The position numbers and the translations under genes are program-made. The notes beneath the pieces were generated by a model that ran no database searches, was not told where the DNA came from, and saw only the letters and a program-made list of their open reading frames with translations. This document shows positions 11,989 to 22,589 of a stretch of 64,000 nucleotides of DNA, in pieces. The DNA is taken from NCBI GenBank assembly GCA_030549335.1, contig JAUKPH010000028.1:2046001-2110000 (forward strand). The letters are read 5' to 3'. Numbering within the stretch: the stretch's first letter is position 1; each line of letters starts with the position of its first letter. Source of the stretch: Pontederia crassipes (taxonomy: Eukaryota > Streptophyta > Magnoliopsida > Commelinales > Pontederiaceae).

Positions 11989-12409
11989 GTAACAATTTTT
12001 TTTAATTGCTTTCGGAGGCCATTGCTACTTGTTCAGCTCATGCTTATTGCGGATTGAGTCATGTTGTTTGTGGTTCATTTTGTCTATGTTGGGTTTTTAG
12101 CTATAGTGTAATGTTTGCTTCTCTAAATTGTACTATTTATTGACGAAAGTCGAGATTTTTTCTGTGTTCCTTAGCCATTTGAGCATTTCTTTCAAAGAGT
12201 TGACAGCATTTTAATTTTAATTTTTTGTTATTAAATTTGGTTTGCTTCGATTTATGTTGACATAATGTGAAGTTAATAATCGAAATTCGGTCTGTTGTGG
12301 TTATGAAGTTGAGATTTTTTTTTTGAACTCGAGTAAATAATAACAAGTCTAGACTTCAAACTGTTGAAAAGAGAAAAAAGGTTGTGAGGAGGCCGCAGGC
12401 AGGAACAAG

Positions 12410-12571
12410 ATGACGCTGCTGTGTATTCCCCTGGTGGCAAAGACGGTGGAGCAGATGGTGGCGGAGATGGCCATCGCCAAGGCCCGCGGCGTCGAGATTT
12501 GTCTCAACCATCTCTCCTCCATCAACCCTCACCAAGACCTCCCAATCCTCCTCGGTCCTCGTCACCTACAA
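12410..12571 (+). pseudogene. Inverted, decayed copy of DHQ-SDH exon 1 (copy 2)
   Basis: This starts MTLLCIPLVAKTVEQM, almost identical to the N-terminus of the active gene, but lies on the opposite strand. Relative to copy 3 it has lost nine bases in the catalytic motif region, giving GVEICLNHL in place of the active gene's ADIVEIRLDHL, and more bases near its end. The splice donor context changed from CTACAG|GT to CTACAA|GT. No further dehydratase exons follow on this strand, so it cannot encode the enzyme. The first part of intron 1 is also included, up to about 12733. Confidence 0.85.
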
Positions 12572-12974
12572 GTCCCCCTCTCCACCCCTTTCTTCCTCCT
12601 CCAATCTCGTAACATATTATATGTTTGTGCCAGCTCACCTTTCATCGCATTCGATTATTTCAAAAATTGTAAATGCTTTCACACAGGGAAAAAAATAATA
12701 AATGTTTTTTGATAAATAACTCATAATACCGTCCCTGGTTGGAGAAGTGATGAATGCAATACATTTTCTTGAGCGATCTGAAATTCATCAAAGGTTTGTT
12801 TGATCTTGCGACAGACGGTATTATGAGTTATTTATCAAAAAACACTTATAATTTTTTCCTGTGTGTTCGAAAGCCTTTAAAATTCTGAAATAATTGTATG
12901 TGATGAAAGGTAAGCTGTCACAATCACATAACATGTTTCGAGATTGGAGGAAGAAAGGAGATGGAGAGATGGAC

Positions 12975-13162
12975 CTGTAGGTGACAAGGGCGGGAAGCGG
13001 ACGGGTGCTGAGGAGGTTCAGGAGGTCTTGGCGAGGGTTGAAGGAGGAGAGATGGTCGAGACAAATCTTGACGATGTCGGCGCCGCGGTCCTTGGCGATG
13101 ACCATCTCCGCCACCATCTGCTCCACCGTCTTTGCCACTAGAGGAACGCACAGCAGCGTCAT
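12975..13162 (-). pseudogene. Second duplicate of DHQ-SDH exon 1 (copy 3)
   Basis: A 188-bp exon copy of exactly the length of the active exon 1, with an intact CTACAG|GT donor and in the same orientation as the gene. It could in principle be spliced to exon 2 at 7532. However, the catalytic motif reads VKICLDHL instead of VEIRLDHL: the Glu and the Arg of the dehydratase active site are both replaced (E32K, R34C by the active gene's numbering). An isoform starting here would be expected to lack dehydratase activity while keeping shikimate dehydrogenase. An upstream in-frame ATG would add MLKRACEEAADRRK. Confidence 0.75.
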
Positions 13163-13379
13163 CTTTCTCCTGTCTGCGGCCTCCTCACAAGCTCTCTTCA
13201 ACATTCTGAAATCTTCACTTATTATTAAACTCGATTAGGGATAAAAATCTCAGCTTCATAACTACAACAGACCAAATTTCCCTCAAAAAAAAAGAACAAA
13301 AAATAAAATGGTGTCAACACTTTGAAAGAAATGCTCAAATGACTAAGGAATACAGAGAAAATCTTGACTTTCGTCAATA

Positions 13380-13421
13380 CAACAACAACAACAACAACAA
13401 CAAAGCCTTATCCTACTAAAC
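13380..13421 (-). mobile_element. RTE LINE 3'-end stub in the right palindrome arm
   Basis: An (ACA)n tail followed by 'aaagccttatcctacta' is the reverse complement of the RTE 3' terminus seen intact at 14650-14681. The equivalent position of the left arm (about 12130-12145) reads straight through without it, an empty site. Confidence 0.75.
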
Positions 13422-13747
13422 AGTACAATTTAGAGAAGTAAACACCACGCTATAGCTAAAAACCCAACAAAGACGAAATGACCCACAAACAACAAGATGC
13501 AATTGGCAATAAGCACACGCTCAACAAGCAGCAATGGCCTCCGAAAGCAATTAAAAAAAAATTTTGTTACCTCAATGGAGAAAAATGACCTCGGAGAAAC
13601 GGAGTCGTGTCAAGGGATGAACGACACAAGAGATATAATGTGGCAAGGACGCAGAAGCGTTGGATCAGGTTTAACGAAGTGGTGTGGTCGCACTCGCGCT
13701 CGCTCGAAGGGCTCCAAAGACCAAACTGAAATAGCAGTTAATGCATA

Positions 13748-13845
13748 CACTACAAGTCCGTTGGAAATCTCATGAAATCCGTCGGAAACTTGAATTTCCA
13801 ACGGATTTTTCGACGGAACCACGGTCGTCGAAAAAAATGTTCGTC
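13748..13845 (+). mobile_element. CACTA-like transposon terminus (right copy) and its interrupted continuation
   Basis: This starts 'cactacaagtccg' and has many 'cgtcggaa'/'ttccaacgg' subterminal motifs. It is interrupted by an RTE insertion (13860-14681) and resumes at 14696-14890 with 'cccgccgaaac' and 'tttcgacgggcagtaccc', which resembles the interior of the left copy. Similar motifs at 16085-16240 may be a further part. No transposase coding sequence and no opposite terminus were found. Confidence 0.5.
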
Positions 13846-13859
13846 GTTAAGAAATTCTC

Positions 13860-14681
13860 AAAGGAGGTACCTAAGTGCATGCTATTTGCGGATGATATAG
13901 TACTTTTAGCGGATTCAAGAGAAGAGATTAATACAAAATTGGAAATATGGAGAAATACGTTGGAGTCAAAGGGTTTTCGTTTAAGTAAGAATAAAACAGA
14001 ATATATGCATAGCAATTTCACAAATAAACAACTTAGAGACGATTTGAAAGTTAGGCTAGGGGAGGATATAATTCCTCAAGTGACAAAGTTTAAATATTTA
14101 GGATCAATTGTAAGACAAGATGGTGAGATTGATGACGATGTTAATCATAGAATTCAAGCTGGTTGGTGTAAGTGGAGGAAAGCCACTGGAGTTCTTTGTG
14201 ATAGAAAAGTACCCAATAAAGTTAAAGGAAAATTCTATCGTACTGCTGTAAGGCCAGCAGTGTTATATGGTAGTGAATGTTGGGCTATGAAGGGACAACA
14301 TGAACGTAAAGTGGAGGTAGCCGAAATGAGGATGTTGAGATGGATGTGTGGTCATACAAGATTAGATAAGATTAGGAATGACCATATACGTGAACGAGTC
14401 GGAGTGGCTCCTATTAGTGAGAAAATGGTAGAGAATCGTTTGAGATGGTTTGGTCATGTTCAGAGAAGACCATTAGATGCGCCAGTAAGAAGAGTAGATC
14501 AAATAATCTGGAGTCCGATTAAAAGAGGGAGAGGGAGGCCAAGGCGGACACTTGGCGAACTAATAGAGCAAGATCTATTGGTGAATAATATATCGAAAGG
14601 TTTGGTTACTAATAGAGCGGAATGACGTCGTATGATCCATGTAACCGACCCCACCTAGTGGGATAAGGCTTTGTTGTTGTT
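13860..14681 (+). mobile_element. 5'-truncated RTE-type LINE with a 14-bp target-site duplication
   Basis: The insertion is bounded by direct repeats gttaagaaattctc at 13846-13859 and 14682-14695. It carries the C-terminal part of a reverse transcriptase and a terminal sequence 'gaccccacctagtgggataa' plus a (TTG)n tail, which are hallmarks of plant RTE elements. It lies inside the CACTA-like remnant, so it is younger than that element. Confidence 0.9.
13866..14625 (+). pseudogene. RTE reverse transcriptase, C-terminal part
   Basis: The FADD catalytic motif of reverse transcriptase appears at the start (CMLFADDIVLLADS). The thumb and C-terminal region follow: KYLGSIVRQDGEID, YGSECWAMK, RMLRWMCGHTR and ENRLRWFGHVQRRPLDAPVR. 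The endonuclease and the fingers/palm part before FADD are missing through 5' truncation. It ends at a TGA (14623-14625) where the copy at 15295-15550 has TGG and continues for nine more residues to ADPT-stop, so the frame is also clipped by a point mutation. It cannot encode an active enzyme. Confidence 0.85.
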
Positions 14682-14895
14682 GTTAAGAAATTCTCGACGA
14701 GTACTCCCGCCGAAACTTCTAAAGGGCGTTCTGCCTTCAAAAGTTTCGACGGGCAGTACCCATCGAACTTTTCGATGAGCAGGCCCCGGCAGAACTTTCG
14801 AATGCCGAATGCCTGCCAGAAAGTCCGACTGCGTCGGCAATCGAAGAGTCCATCGGGCGTCGGCAGTTGGAGAGTCCAATGGGTGTCTCCCATCA

Positions 14896-16075
14896 CCAGA
14901 GTTGTCAAGACCGGACCCAACCGTCAACCGGGTTCAACGCTGGCCTACAACATCACCCAGAACCGGAGATGCAGTTAGACCGGATTGGACCAGTCAAGAC
15001 TGGTCAAGAACCAGTCAAAACCGGATAAAACCGAGTAGAACCAGTTTTTTTAAACCGAAAATTTATTTAATATCCTATTTGATAAAATTTTTATTTTAAA
15101 TTTGGAAAAAGATTTGGAGATGGACTTTTCCTGAAGAACTTTAACGTGTTGGCCCATTAGTCTCCTCCTCAATTAATGCTTGTCCCTTTACTTCCACCTT
15201 CCTACTATTGTCAACGCAGGACTATGTGTGTATACTAATATGCTTGTTTGTTCTTTTTCCTTTATGTAGTTTAGAATTTGTTAAACTTTAAACTGAATCG
15301 TTTAAGATGGTTTGGTCATGTTCAAAGAAGACCATTAGATGCGCCAGTAAGAAGAGTAGATCAAATAATCTGGAGTCCGATTAAAAGAGGGAGAGGGAGG
15401 CCAAGGCGGACACTTGGCGAACTAATAGAGCACGATCTATTGGTGAATAATATACCGAAAGGTTTGGTTACTAATAGAGCGGAATGGTGTCGTATGATCC
15501 ATGTAGCCGACCCCACCTAGTGGGATAAGGCTTTGTTGTTGTTGTTGTTATGTATTATATTGTTATTGTATTTAAAATTTTCAATGTCATATATGTAATA
15601 TAAATTAATAATATATTTACTATTTATATATAACATTTATCATATTAGATAAATTGGTTAAAAATGGGGGGATGAAACTTGTATAATATACAAATAGTAC
15701 TATAGTATAGTTAATATAATACACAAAAACTTAACAAAAAAATTAATAAAAATTTAATTTATCAAGTGTATATATATAATTTTGAACTTACTAGTTGTGA
15801 ATTTGATATATGTACATTACTAATTTAATATAAAATATATTATTTTAGTATAACATTTCACTGTTTTCGCATGAGATTTATTTTTTATAAATTTATAATT
15901 TATAATTTATAATTTATAATTGTTATTTTCTTTCATATAATTAAATTTGTAAGTATGTATATAATTAAAATATAATACCTTGATTTAATCTAGTATATTA
16001 AAAATTTATTATTACAGGCCGGTCCGACCGATTCGACCTGAAATGGACACTCATCCGGGTCGTTGTCCGGCCTAA
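14896..16075. mobile_element. ACCGGAC-end element with imperfect terminal inverted repeats
   Basis: The left end GTTGTCAAGACCGGAC and the reverse complement of the right end, GTTGTTAGGCCGGAC, match imperfectly. The interior is AT-rich and contains the RTE fragment at 15295-15550. It appears to be a non-autonomous DNA element inserted into the CACTA-like remnant. No target duplication is evident. Confidence 0.4.
15295..15550 (+). mobile_element. Second 5'-truncated RTE LINE fragment
   Basis: This carries only the last 76 codons of the RTE reading frame, from ENRLRWFGHV-like NRLRWFGHVQ to RMIHVADPT and a stop, then the RTE terminus and a (TTG)n tail. It is nearly identical to the 3' part of 13860-14681 but keeps the intact C-terminus. 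The truncation starts near 15295; no clear target-site duplication was found. Confidence 0.85.
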
Positions 16076-16249
16076 CAACATTGCCCGTCATAAGATCCGA
16101 CAAGGAGCCCCGTCGGAAAGTTCGACGGGACACTCCCATCAAAATGAGCTTTTCGACGGGGCCTCCTCATTGAAACATCCCACCGGAGCTCCCGACAGAC
16201 GTTCTACCAGGAGAGGACTCGTCGAAGGAAACCTTTTTTAACATATTAA

Positions 16250-16541
16250 AAAAATTGAACACCAGCACTCGGATCTTACCGAGGGAGAGGTCATCGTTAT
16301 TGGTCGCGAGCGCCCGAGTTGTTGGTTGCCGGCACTGGATGGGCCGGCAGATTGCCACGCAATGGCAAAAACAAAAGCAATATTTTAAATATAACGGGGC
16401 CGATTTAGGTGCAAAAAGTCGTGCTAGGTGCCGAACATGCGTTGGTGCACTATTTATTGGTCATAGGAATCACAAGTAGGGCAGACCAAGCTACTTGCAC
16501 TTGGCATTCGAGATCCGACCAATCATAAGAGGGATGCCTTA

Positions 16542-16573
<32 letters not shown>

Positions 16574-17940
16574 CTTGCTGCTGGTGGATTGGGATACAAG
16601 CATTGTCCAAGTACAATCTTATTCAATTAATTAAAAATCAATTAAACTATAGTGATCTATATATGTACATGATGCAGGGTCATGTTTATATAATTGGTCC
16701 AGAAGAATATGTAAGTAAAGAAGAATTGAGAAGCACATTATATATCTACCCACGACTTCTTCATGACTTCATTGTTTAATCTTCGTGGATATGCAAGAGT
16801 GTTTAATTAACATAAACCTATTATAATCATCGGAATTATGTCTATGATAGCTTCACTTTTGTTCAAGTACATGTGGTTGCACTCGGTTTCCATATAAACA
16901 TGTAAATGCACCTATTGATGCAATGTCTACGCAAAAAGGAAGGGTTGGGTGATGTAATCACTCCAAGATTGCATAGAGGAAGAGGAAGATGTTGTGGAAC
17001 TCTTTAATTGCTTCTGTTTATCCTAAACATATTCTTTTTATTATTGGTAGTAATATATAGATATCTCTGTATAGTTGTACTTGGACAGTTTCGTGTCGCA
17101 GCTAAGTAATAATTTCTACTCCACTGAAGAATAATAGATAGGGAGACAAATATAAACATGGAAAGGTATTGTGCTAATTAAGCAAATTATGAGTATAAAT
17201 AGGGGGGAGGCGGAAGAGAAATGTCGAGAAGAAGATAACGGGAAGAAGATGGATGGCGACAATTTGAAGAAATTAAGACGTGGCCACTAGGAGTTTTTGT
17301 GCCACACCTAGCATTTACTACATTACCTTCTCACATTACCTAGCAATTTGCATTGCCTATCAGAAATATTGCCACCAATTAAATTACCAGCAATGTGCAT
17401 TACCTTGTTTACTATGTACAAATAATCTTTCCAGCAAACATTGCACAACTTTTACTAAAATACCCTTTATCACTAATATTAAGTTAAATATTATATAATC
17501 CAACTACAAAATCAAATAAAATTAATAAATATAATTATAAATATTTCGTATCTTTTTTAAATGAAAAAATGGTAATGTATATAATATTTAAAATAAGAAT
17601 ATGCAATTAATGTCAATAACAATAATAAAATAAATTTTAAATAATTTAATATTATTAATTATGATGATAATAATATTATTTATTATTGTTATAGGAATTT
17701 TTATATTATTTTTATGTTTTATTTGTCTAAGATCGAAAAGGGCATAAATGGAAAGAAAATAAAAATAGATTATCATTTGGATGACAATCTAGATGACACC
17801 CCTCTTTCTCGTTGTGGATTGCCACTTCGTACGCAATCATAATTGCTAAATAATCAGATTACCTTTAAATTAAAAAAACAACACAATGTGGGGGGCAGGT
17901 AATTTAACTTTAGATTATCAGTAATCTAAAAAGATTACTT
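16250..17940. other. Intergenic, no gene recognised
   Basis: AT-rich sequence with an (AT)n run at 16545-16573. A TATA-like 'gagtataaatag' at about 17190 has no convincing coding sequence after it. Repeated 'attacc' and 'attgcc' motifs fill 17290-17410. Confidence 0.5.
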
Positions 17941-17999
17941 CTAGGGAAAAAGAATGCACAAAGAGGATGACCTGAAACCTGGTTGGAAGCAGACCGATA

Positions 18000-18480
18000 A
18001 GAAACAAGAAAGAAGAGACTCTAAGACGCAACCCCAGAAAGACGTCGCCGGAAAGATAAGAGATGTGTCTGAACAACTTGAGCTTGGACGCCAATCAGTA
18101 ACTTGCCGGAGACCAAAAAGCATCTGACGAGAGAGAACGAGAAAGAAACAGAAGAACAAAAAACTCTCCGGCGCCAGGCGGCCGATCTGACCCCCTGGAC
18201 TGCCTGGCGGCCGAATCCGGCTGCTTGGCGCGGGATCCGGCCGCGAGGCGCCTGGATCGGGCCACGCAGGCCGGATCCGCCCCCTGGCGGCGGGATCCGG
18301 CCTGCACTCGGCGTTACCAGCCGCCAGGCGGCCGGAGTAGAGAGAGAGGGAGTTGGAGGCCGGAGTCGAGGATCGGAAACTCACCGGAGTTCGGAGTGGA
18401 GACTCGACGGAGCTCGGAGTGAAAAGTCGCGAGAGAGAGGAAGAGAGAGATAGATGAGGAGAGAGAGAGAATGAGGGGAA
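18000..18480. other. GC-rich island with short repeated GGATCCGGCC-type motifs
   Basis: An isolated GC-rich block in AT-rich surroundings. Its core (18175-18330) repeats variants of 'ggcggccgaatccggc' and 'gcgggatccggcc' at least five times, then passes into a GA-rich tract (18420-18475). Overlapping frames on both strands give Pro/Arg/Gly-rich peptides typical of such composition. It may be a retroelement leader, a minisatellite or a 5' end left from a gene; I cannot tell which. Confidence 0.4.
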
Positions 18481-18519
18481 AAAATAGGATGAAAAAAATA
18501 GGCGGAAGAAATTAAAGCT

Positions 18520-20030
18520 CCGTTGATAATTTCTATAAATTTGTCGAAAATATTAATATTAAAGTATATTTATTATATATATTATTATAAATATAGAATT
18601 TTTATAAATGAAGTATCCGAATTTAAATTCGCTAAAAATATTAATATTAAACATATGCATATATTATCTATCATATTTATTCTCCGTCAATCATTTCGAA
18701 TACTCCACCCATCAAAGATTTAATATTATAAATATTAATATTATGTTAATATATTTAAATAATAATAAAATTTAAATGATAAAAAAATTTGCTACATTAT
18801 TTAATAAATTCCATTCTTAAAATTTTATATAAGTAAACTTATATTTATAGATATTATTGTTGCGGTGTATATTAGGGGTGTAAAAAAAATTCGACCGATC
18901 CGAAAAATCTACTTGACTCAAAAAAATCGAAAATTAAGAGCTCGATTATGATTTAAGGTAATTTTTAATAAATTAAATTTCACCCGTTAAAATTAAGATT
19001 CCAGCCAAAAAAACGTAAGGGCTCATGGAATCTATTTTTTATTTATGATTTCTTATTTATATAATTAATACATATGTTATTAATTATTTTATTATAATAT
19101 AATATTTTTGTATAAATTTTCATAATTTTTATCACATTATCAAACTCTAATTTAATAACTTTAAAATTTTAGTAGTATATTGTATATTTAATATTAAATT
19201 AAATATTTTTATATTAATTTTAATTTATTATATAATTTTTAAAATATAATTATACAAAAATAGTACTCCGAAAAAATTGACTCATTAAAGGGTAGTTTTT
19301 TATTTTTTTTCAAAATGGTTATAGGATGGTTTTTTAATTTTAAAAACTGATCTAAAAAATAGCGATTGATTTTTTTAGATCAAAAAGCCGATCCGACCCG
19401 AATTACTTTCACCCTAGTGTATATATTGCTACATTATTTATCTTTTTAAAATTAGTTATATGTTAGACAAGAAGTTAACATATTTAATCCAAAATCAATA
19501 AGATAGTATGGAAGGGGAGGTTAACACTTAGTACGAGGATGTGTTGACAAGTGTTCTTAATATATTAATTTAAAATTTTAAAAATATTAAACAATTATGA
19601 TTATGAAATATGATAATTATATGATTTTATTATATATGCATTTATAATAACTATATATTTTTTCTAGATATACGGTTATATAGTAACTATAATTTATAAT
19701 AATAATCTATCCATATTATATTAAATTATGTATGCAATTAAGATTATACCATTTAAATTGATCATGTAACTATGATTATTGTAAAATAGTATGAGTATAT
19801 ATGCATGGTCACATTTTGTCAATAAAGGAACAAAGTAAATTACTCGGATTCTTCTCGAACTTTAGGTCAATATCTTAATAGTCCGCCAAATTCTATTTAT
19901 AACTATATTGTCCATTTTTCTTGCATCCTTTGTCATCCTGGCTGCTAATAATTGGTTCCGCGATTATAATACCGATGTGACGTAACAAATATAATAAAAT
20001 AAAAAAACTAATAAAAAATAAAAAGAGGCG
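18520..20030. other. AT-rich intergenic DNA, nothing recognised
   Basis: Very AT-rich sequence without coding potential. Short 'ccgatccgac' motifs near 18890 and 19390 in inverted sense ('gaccgatccg' and 'cggatcggct'-type) may mark the ends of a small non-autonomous element of about 0.5 kb. Confidence 0.35.
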
Positions 20031-20039
20031 ATAACATTA

Positions 20040-20560
20040 GATTGTCACCTCACCGGGGGGAGCAAGGAGGCTCCCCCCCCTCCCACACCAAAGAGGAGGG
20101 GAAGGGGCAGTGGGGACCAGTGCCCCCCCCCCCCCCCCTTCTCCTTCGCCAATCGCGAGGGAGAAGAGGGGGTGATGCTGGGATGCAAGCTCGCAGCCCC
20201 CCTTTTTCTTTCTCGCCGACCGTGAAGTATAAAAAGAGGGGCCGACGCCTCCCTTTTGTCGGTGTGGTAGAAAAGGGAAGCGTCGATGAGCTCGCAAGAG
20301 GGGGGCGCTCGCCTCCTTTTTTTCTTCTTGGTCATGCCGTGCACAAGAAGATTGGCCCCCTCTCTCGCGCATCGGCGAAGGGGGGTGTCAGCCCTCCTCT
20401 CTCGCGTGTCAGCGAAGGGGGGTGTTGGTTCCCCTCTCGTGCGCCAACGAAGGGGGCCGATGCCCCCCACCCCCCCCCCCCCCCTTCTGCGCCGACGAGT
20501 CTCCTGCGTCGTGAAGGACGGCAGCCATGGCTCCACCTCTCTCTCTTTTATTTTTATCCT
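20040..20560. repeat. Low-complexity G/C-run island with a degenerate 37-38 bp tandem repeat
   Basis: This contains long C and G runs (20123-20138, 20466-20486). Between about 20360 and 20470 three units of 'gcg-atc-gcgaaggggggtgt' type repeat at a 37-38 bp spacing. The open frames across it encode low-complexity peptides and shift meaning in every frame, so I do not call a gene. Confidence 0.55.
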
Positions 20561-20916
20561 TTTTATTTTTTATATATTTTTTATATTATATTTTTTTGCA
20601 TAATGTCAACACCGTCACTGGAACTAACTATTGCGATTCAAGAGGACAACGTGTGCAAGAAAATTAAAGATCGAGGACATTCTAATTACAAATCAAATAT
20701 TGAGGATTGAATAGTTACTACACCTAAACTTGGGGGACGTTCCGTGTAATTTACCTTAATAAATTAGTGCACCAAAAGCATTAGTGGCATGATGCCCTCT
20801 ATAACTGATAATTAAACTTTTTTTCTTTGCCCTATCATAACTGCATAGTAATTGAAGATTAGTTTCCTCCATTTTCTTGGTTATTAATAATGGTATGCAT
20901 AGAGATGGTTTGTGCC

Positions 20917-20964
<48 letters not shown>

Positions 20965-22510
20965 TAGGATGTTATTTTTTTATAAAAAAATTATCCATCA
21001 AATAAAGATGACTGATACATCAAATTTGCTATAATAATCACAATAATAATTGATGATGATGATGATAATAATAATAATAATAAGGGCAAAATGCGCCTCC
21101 TGAGTGCCAAATCTCTGGATCCCTCCAGAGTATTTTGCAGTCAATGATCAAAGAATCCACGACCGATCAAAAAGTGAGGAGAACAAATCAATCATAACCC
21201 TTCTTTTTGCGGTGACGGTCTAGATTGATTCCAAGGGATTGATAGGGTAAAATGTTCTCGTGTGATTTTTTTGCAGCGACGCCACCCAACAAATCTATGA
21301 TGCCCTAACAAAAGGTCCAACAATGTCGTCTTGGTTACGCCCCTGCCTTGTTATATAGCTGCGTCCTCGTTTCATCCTCTAGGAGAGGTCTTCGAAGGAC
21401 CTCCACTGTCCTTAGCCACCAACCATTGGGCGCCTTCGAAGTTTTATGCCCTCCCCTTCACGACCAACGATCTCTTCGACATTCCTGTGAATCATCCTGG
21501 TTATGCCCCGACATAATTGTTTCATTGATTCAGCCTTGGGAGAGGTCCTCTAAGGTCATCCAGCCTCCAACCATTTCAAAGTTAGTTGTCCTCTCCTTCA
21601 CGATCGGCGATCTCCTATGTACCTATGAATCATCCTGGTTATGCCCTTGCCCGGCAATCTCTACTTCACGACATCCCCGAGATCTAAGAACTTGCAATCT
21701 TGCAAGAAATTCGGAGCTATTTTGGGCTTTTGTGTCTTCATTTTTGTATCTTCATTGGTGCAGGAATGGGGCCGAAATCACTGCAAATTTCTAAACTGTC
21801 TTATTTTATTGATTAAAGATGTTTTTGAATTATGTTGTAATCATCGGTGCTGGAATGAAGACTGTAGTTAATTAAAAAATAATTTATTATTACTCTTATT
21901 TCGTTACACCTATATAAGCTTTTGACATGCTCCTTTCATTATGTAATTTGTCTCATTTTTTATAATCTGAGTTGCATGCTCAGTTGTATACTTATGTACA
22001 CATGTAATTTATCTTTGAAATATAAATGATCCATCCTGGGCAAGATATTTCAGTTGTACACTTATGCGACACCTGTAAGAATTGGATGATGCTTATTTAA
22101 ACATGACTTAGATGGCTTTGTGTCGCTTATTTTTTATGGATTTTTCTCTATTTCTAATTGAACCAGAATATTGCATCATTTTGTTATCTCCCATTCTGGC
22201 AGAAATCAAACTCAGTTTGTAATAAGTGCAAGCGTTCTTTGCTGCATTTTTTGAATGTTCTCTTGCAGTCATTTTATTTCTTCGGCATTTGTTGTTTCAC
22301 ATAAAGGTTTATCTTTTTGCTCAAACTTTGTAAGATGGTCTCTATGTTGACTGCTGGCAATACAATGTTCAACCGTCGGTTGATCATGTCATCAACATTC
22401 CTCCAAGGCCACCTTATGCCAGAATACTTCTCCCCACCACTACCACCATTAAGCAATATATTGGCTCCACCATCACTTGGTGTCTCTGTGATCCTCTCGA
22501 TAAAAAAAAG
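20560..22510. other. Intergenic, with trinucleotide microsatellites and a weak tandem repeat
   Basis: (ATA)n runs lie at 20917-20963 and 21050-21083. An imperfect tandem duplication spans about 21376-21650: both units run 'gagaggtc-tc-aagg', 'ccaaccatt', 'ctccttcacgat' or 'cttcacgacc', then 'gaatcatcctggttatgcc'. No domain is recognisable in its translations. Confidence 0.4.
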
Positions 22511-22529
22511 AGTTTGTATTGTCGCCCAA

Positions 22530-22570
22530 TAGCCGACCCCACCTAGTGGGATAAGGCTTTATTGTTGTTG
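22530..22570 (+). mobile_element. Tiny RTE LINE 3' stub with a 16-bp target-site duplication
   Basis: Only 41 bp of the RTE terminus remain ('gccgaccccacctagtggga' and the TTG tail), flanked by ttgtattgtcgcccaa at 22514-22529 and 22571-22586. It is an extreme 5' truncation from target-primed reverse transcription. Confidence 0.85.
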
Positions 22571-22589
22571 TTGTATTGTCGCCCAAACA

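Larger units (their letters stand above)
11326..13747. repeat. Large palindrome containing two inverted copies of DHQ-SDH exon 1 and its 5' leader
   Basis: The left arm is 11326-12733 and the right arm 12814-13747 as reverse complement, around an 80-bp spacer (12734-12813). Both arms carry, from outside in, a CACTA-flank motif, a leader segment ('tggatcaggtttaacg' in one, its complement in the other), an exon-like block ending in a GAG|GTAACAA donor, an intron, the exon-1 copy and the start of intron 1. The left arm has about 530 extra AT-rich bp (about 11345-11875); the right arm has a 42-bp RTE stub. Gene sequence in the spacer-proximal part of the right arm continues to match intron 1 of the active gene. 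Transcription through it would give a long hairpin RNA. Confidence 0.85.

Noticed and set aside
13748..16240. A complete CACTA transposon
   Set aside because: Only one terminus and subterminal motifs are present; no transposase and no matching right end were found.
20042..20710. 222-codon plus-strand frame
   Set aside because: Encodes Gly/Pro/Ser/Arg low-complexity sequence from G and C runs; the reverse strand is equally open.
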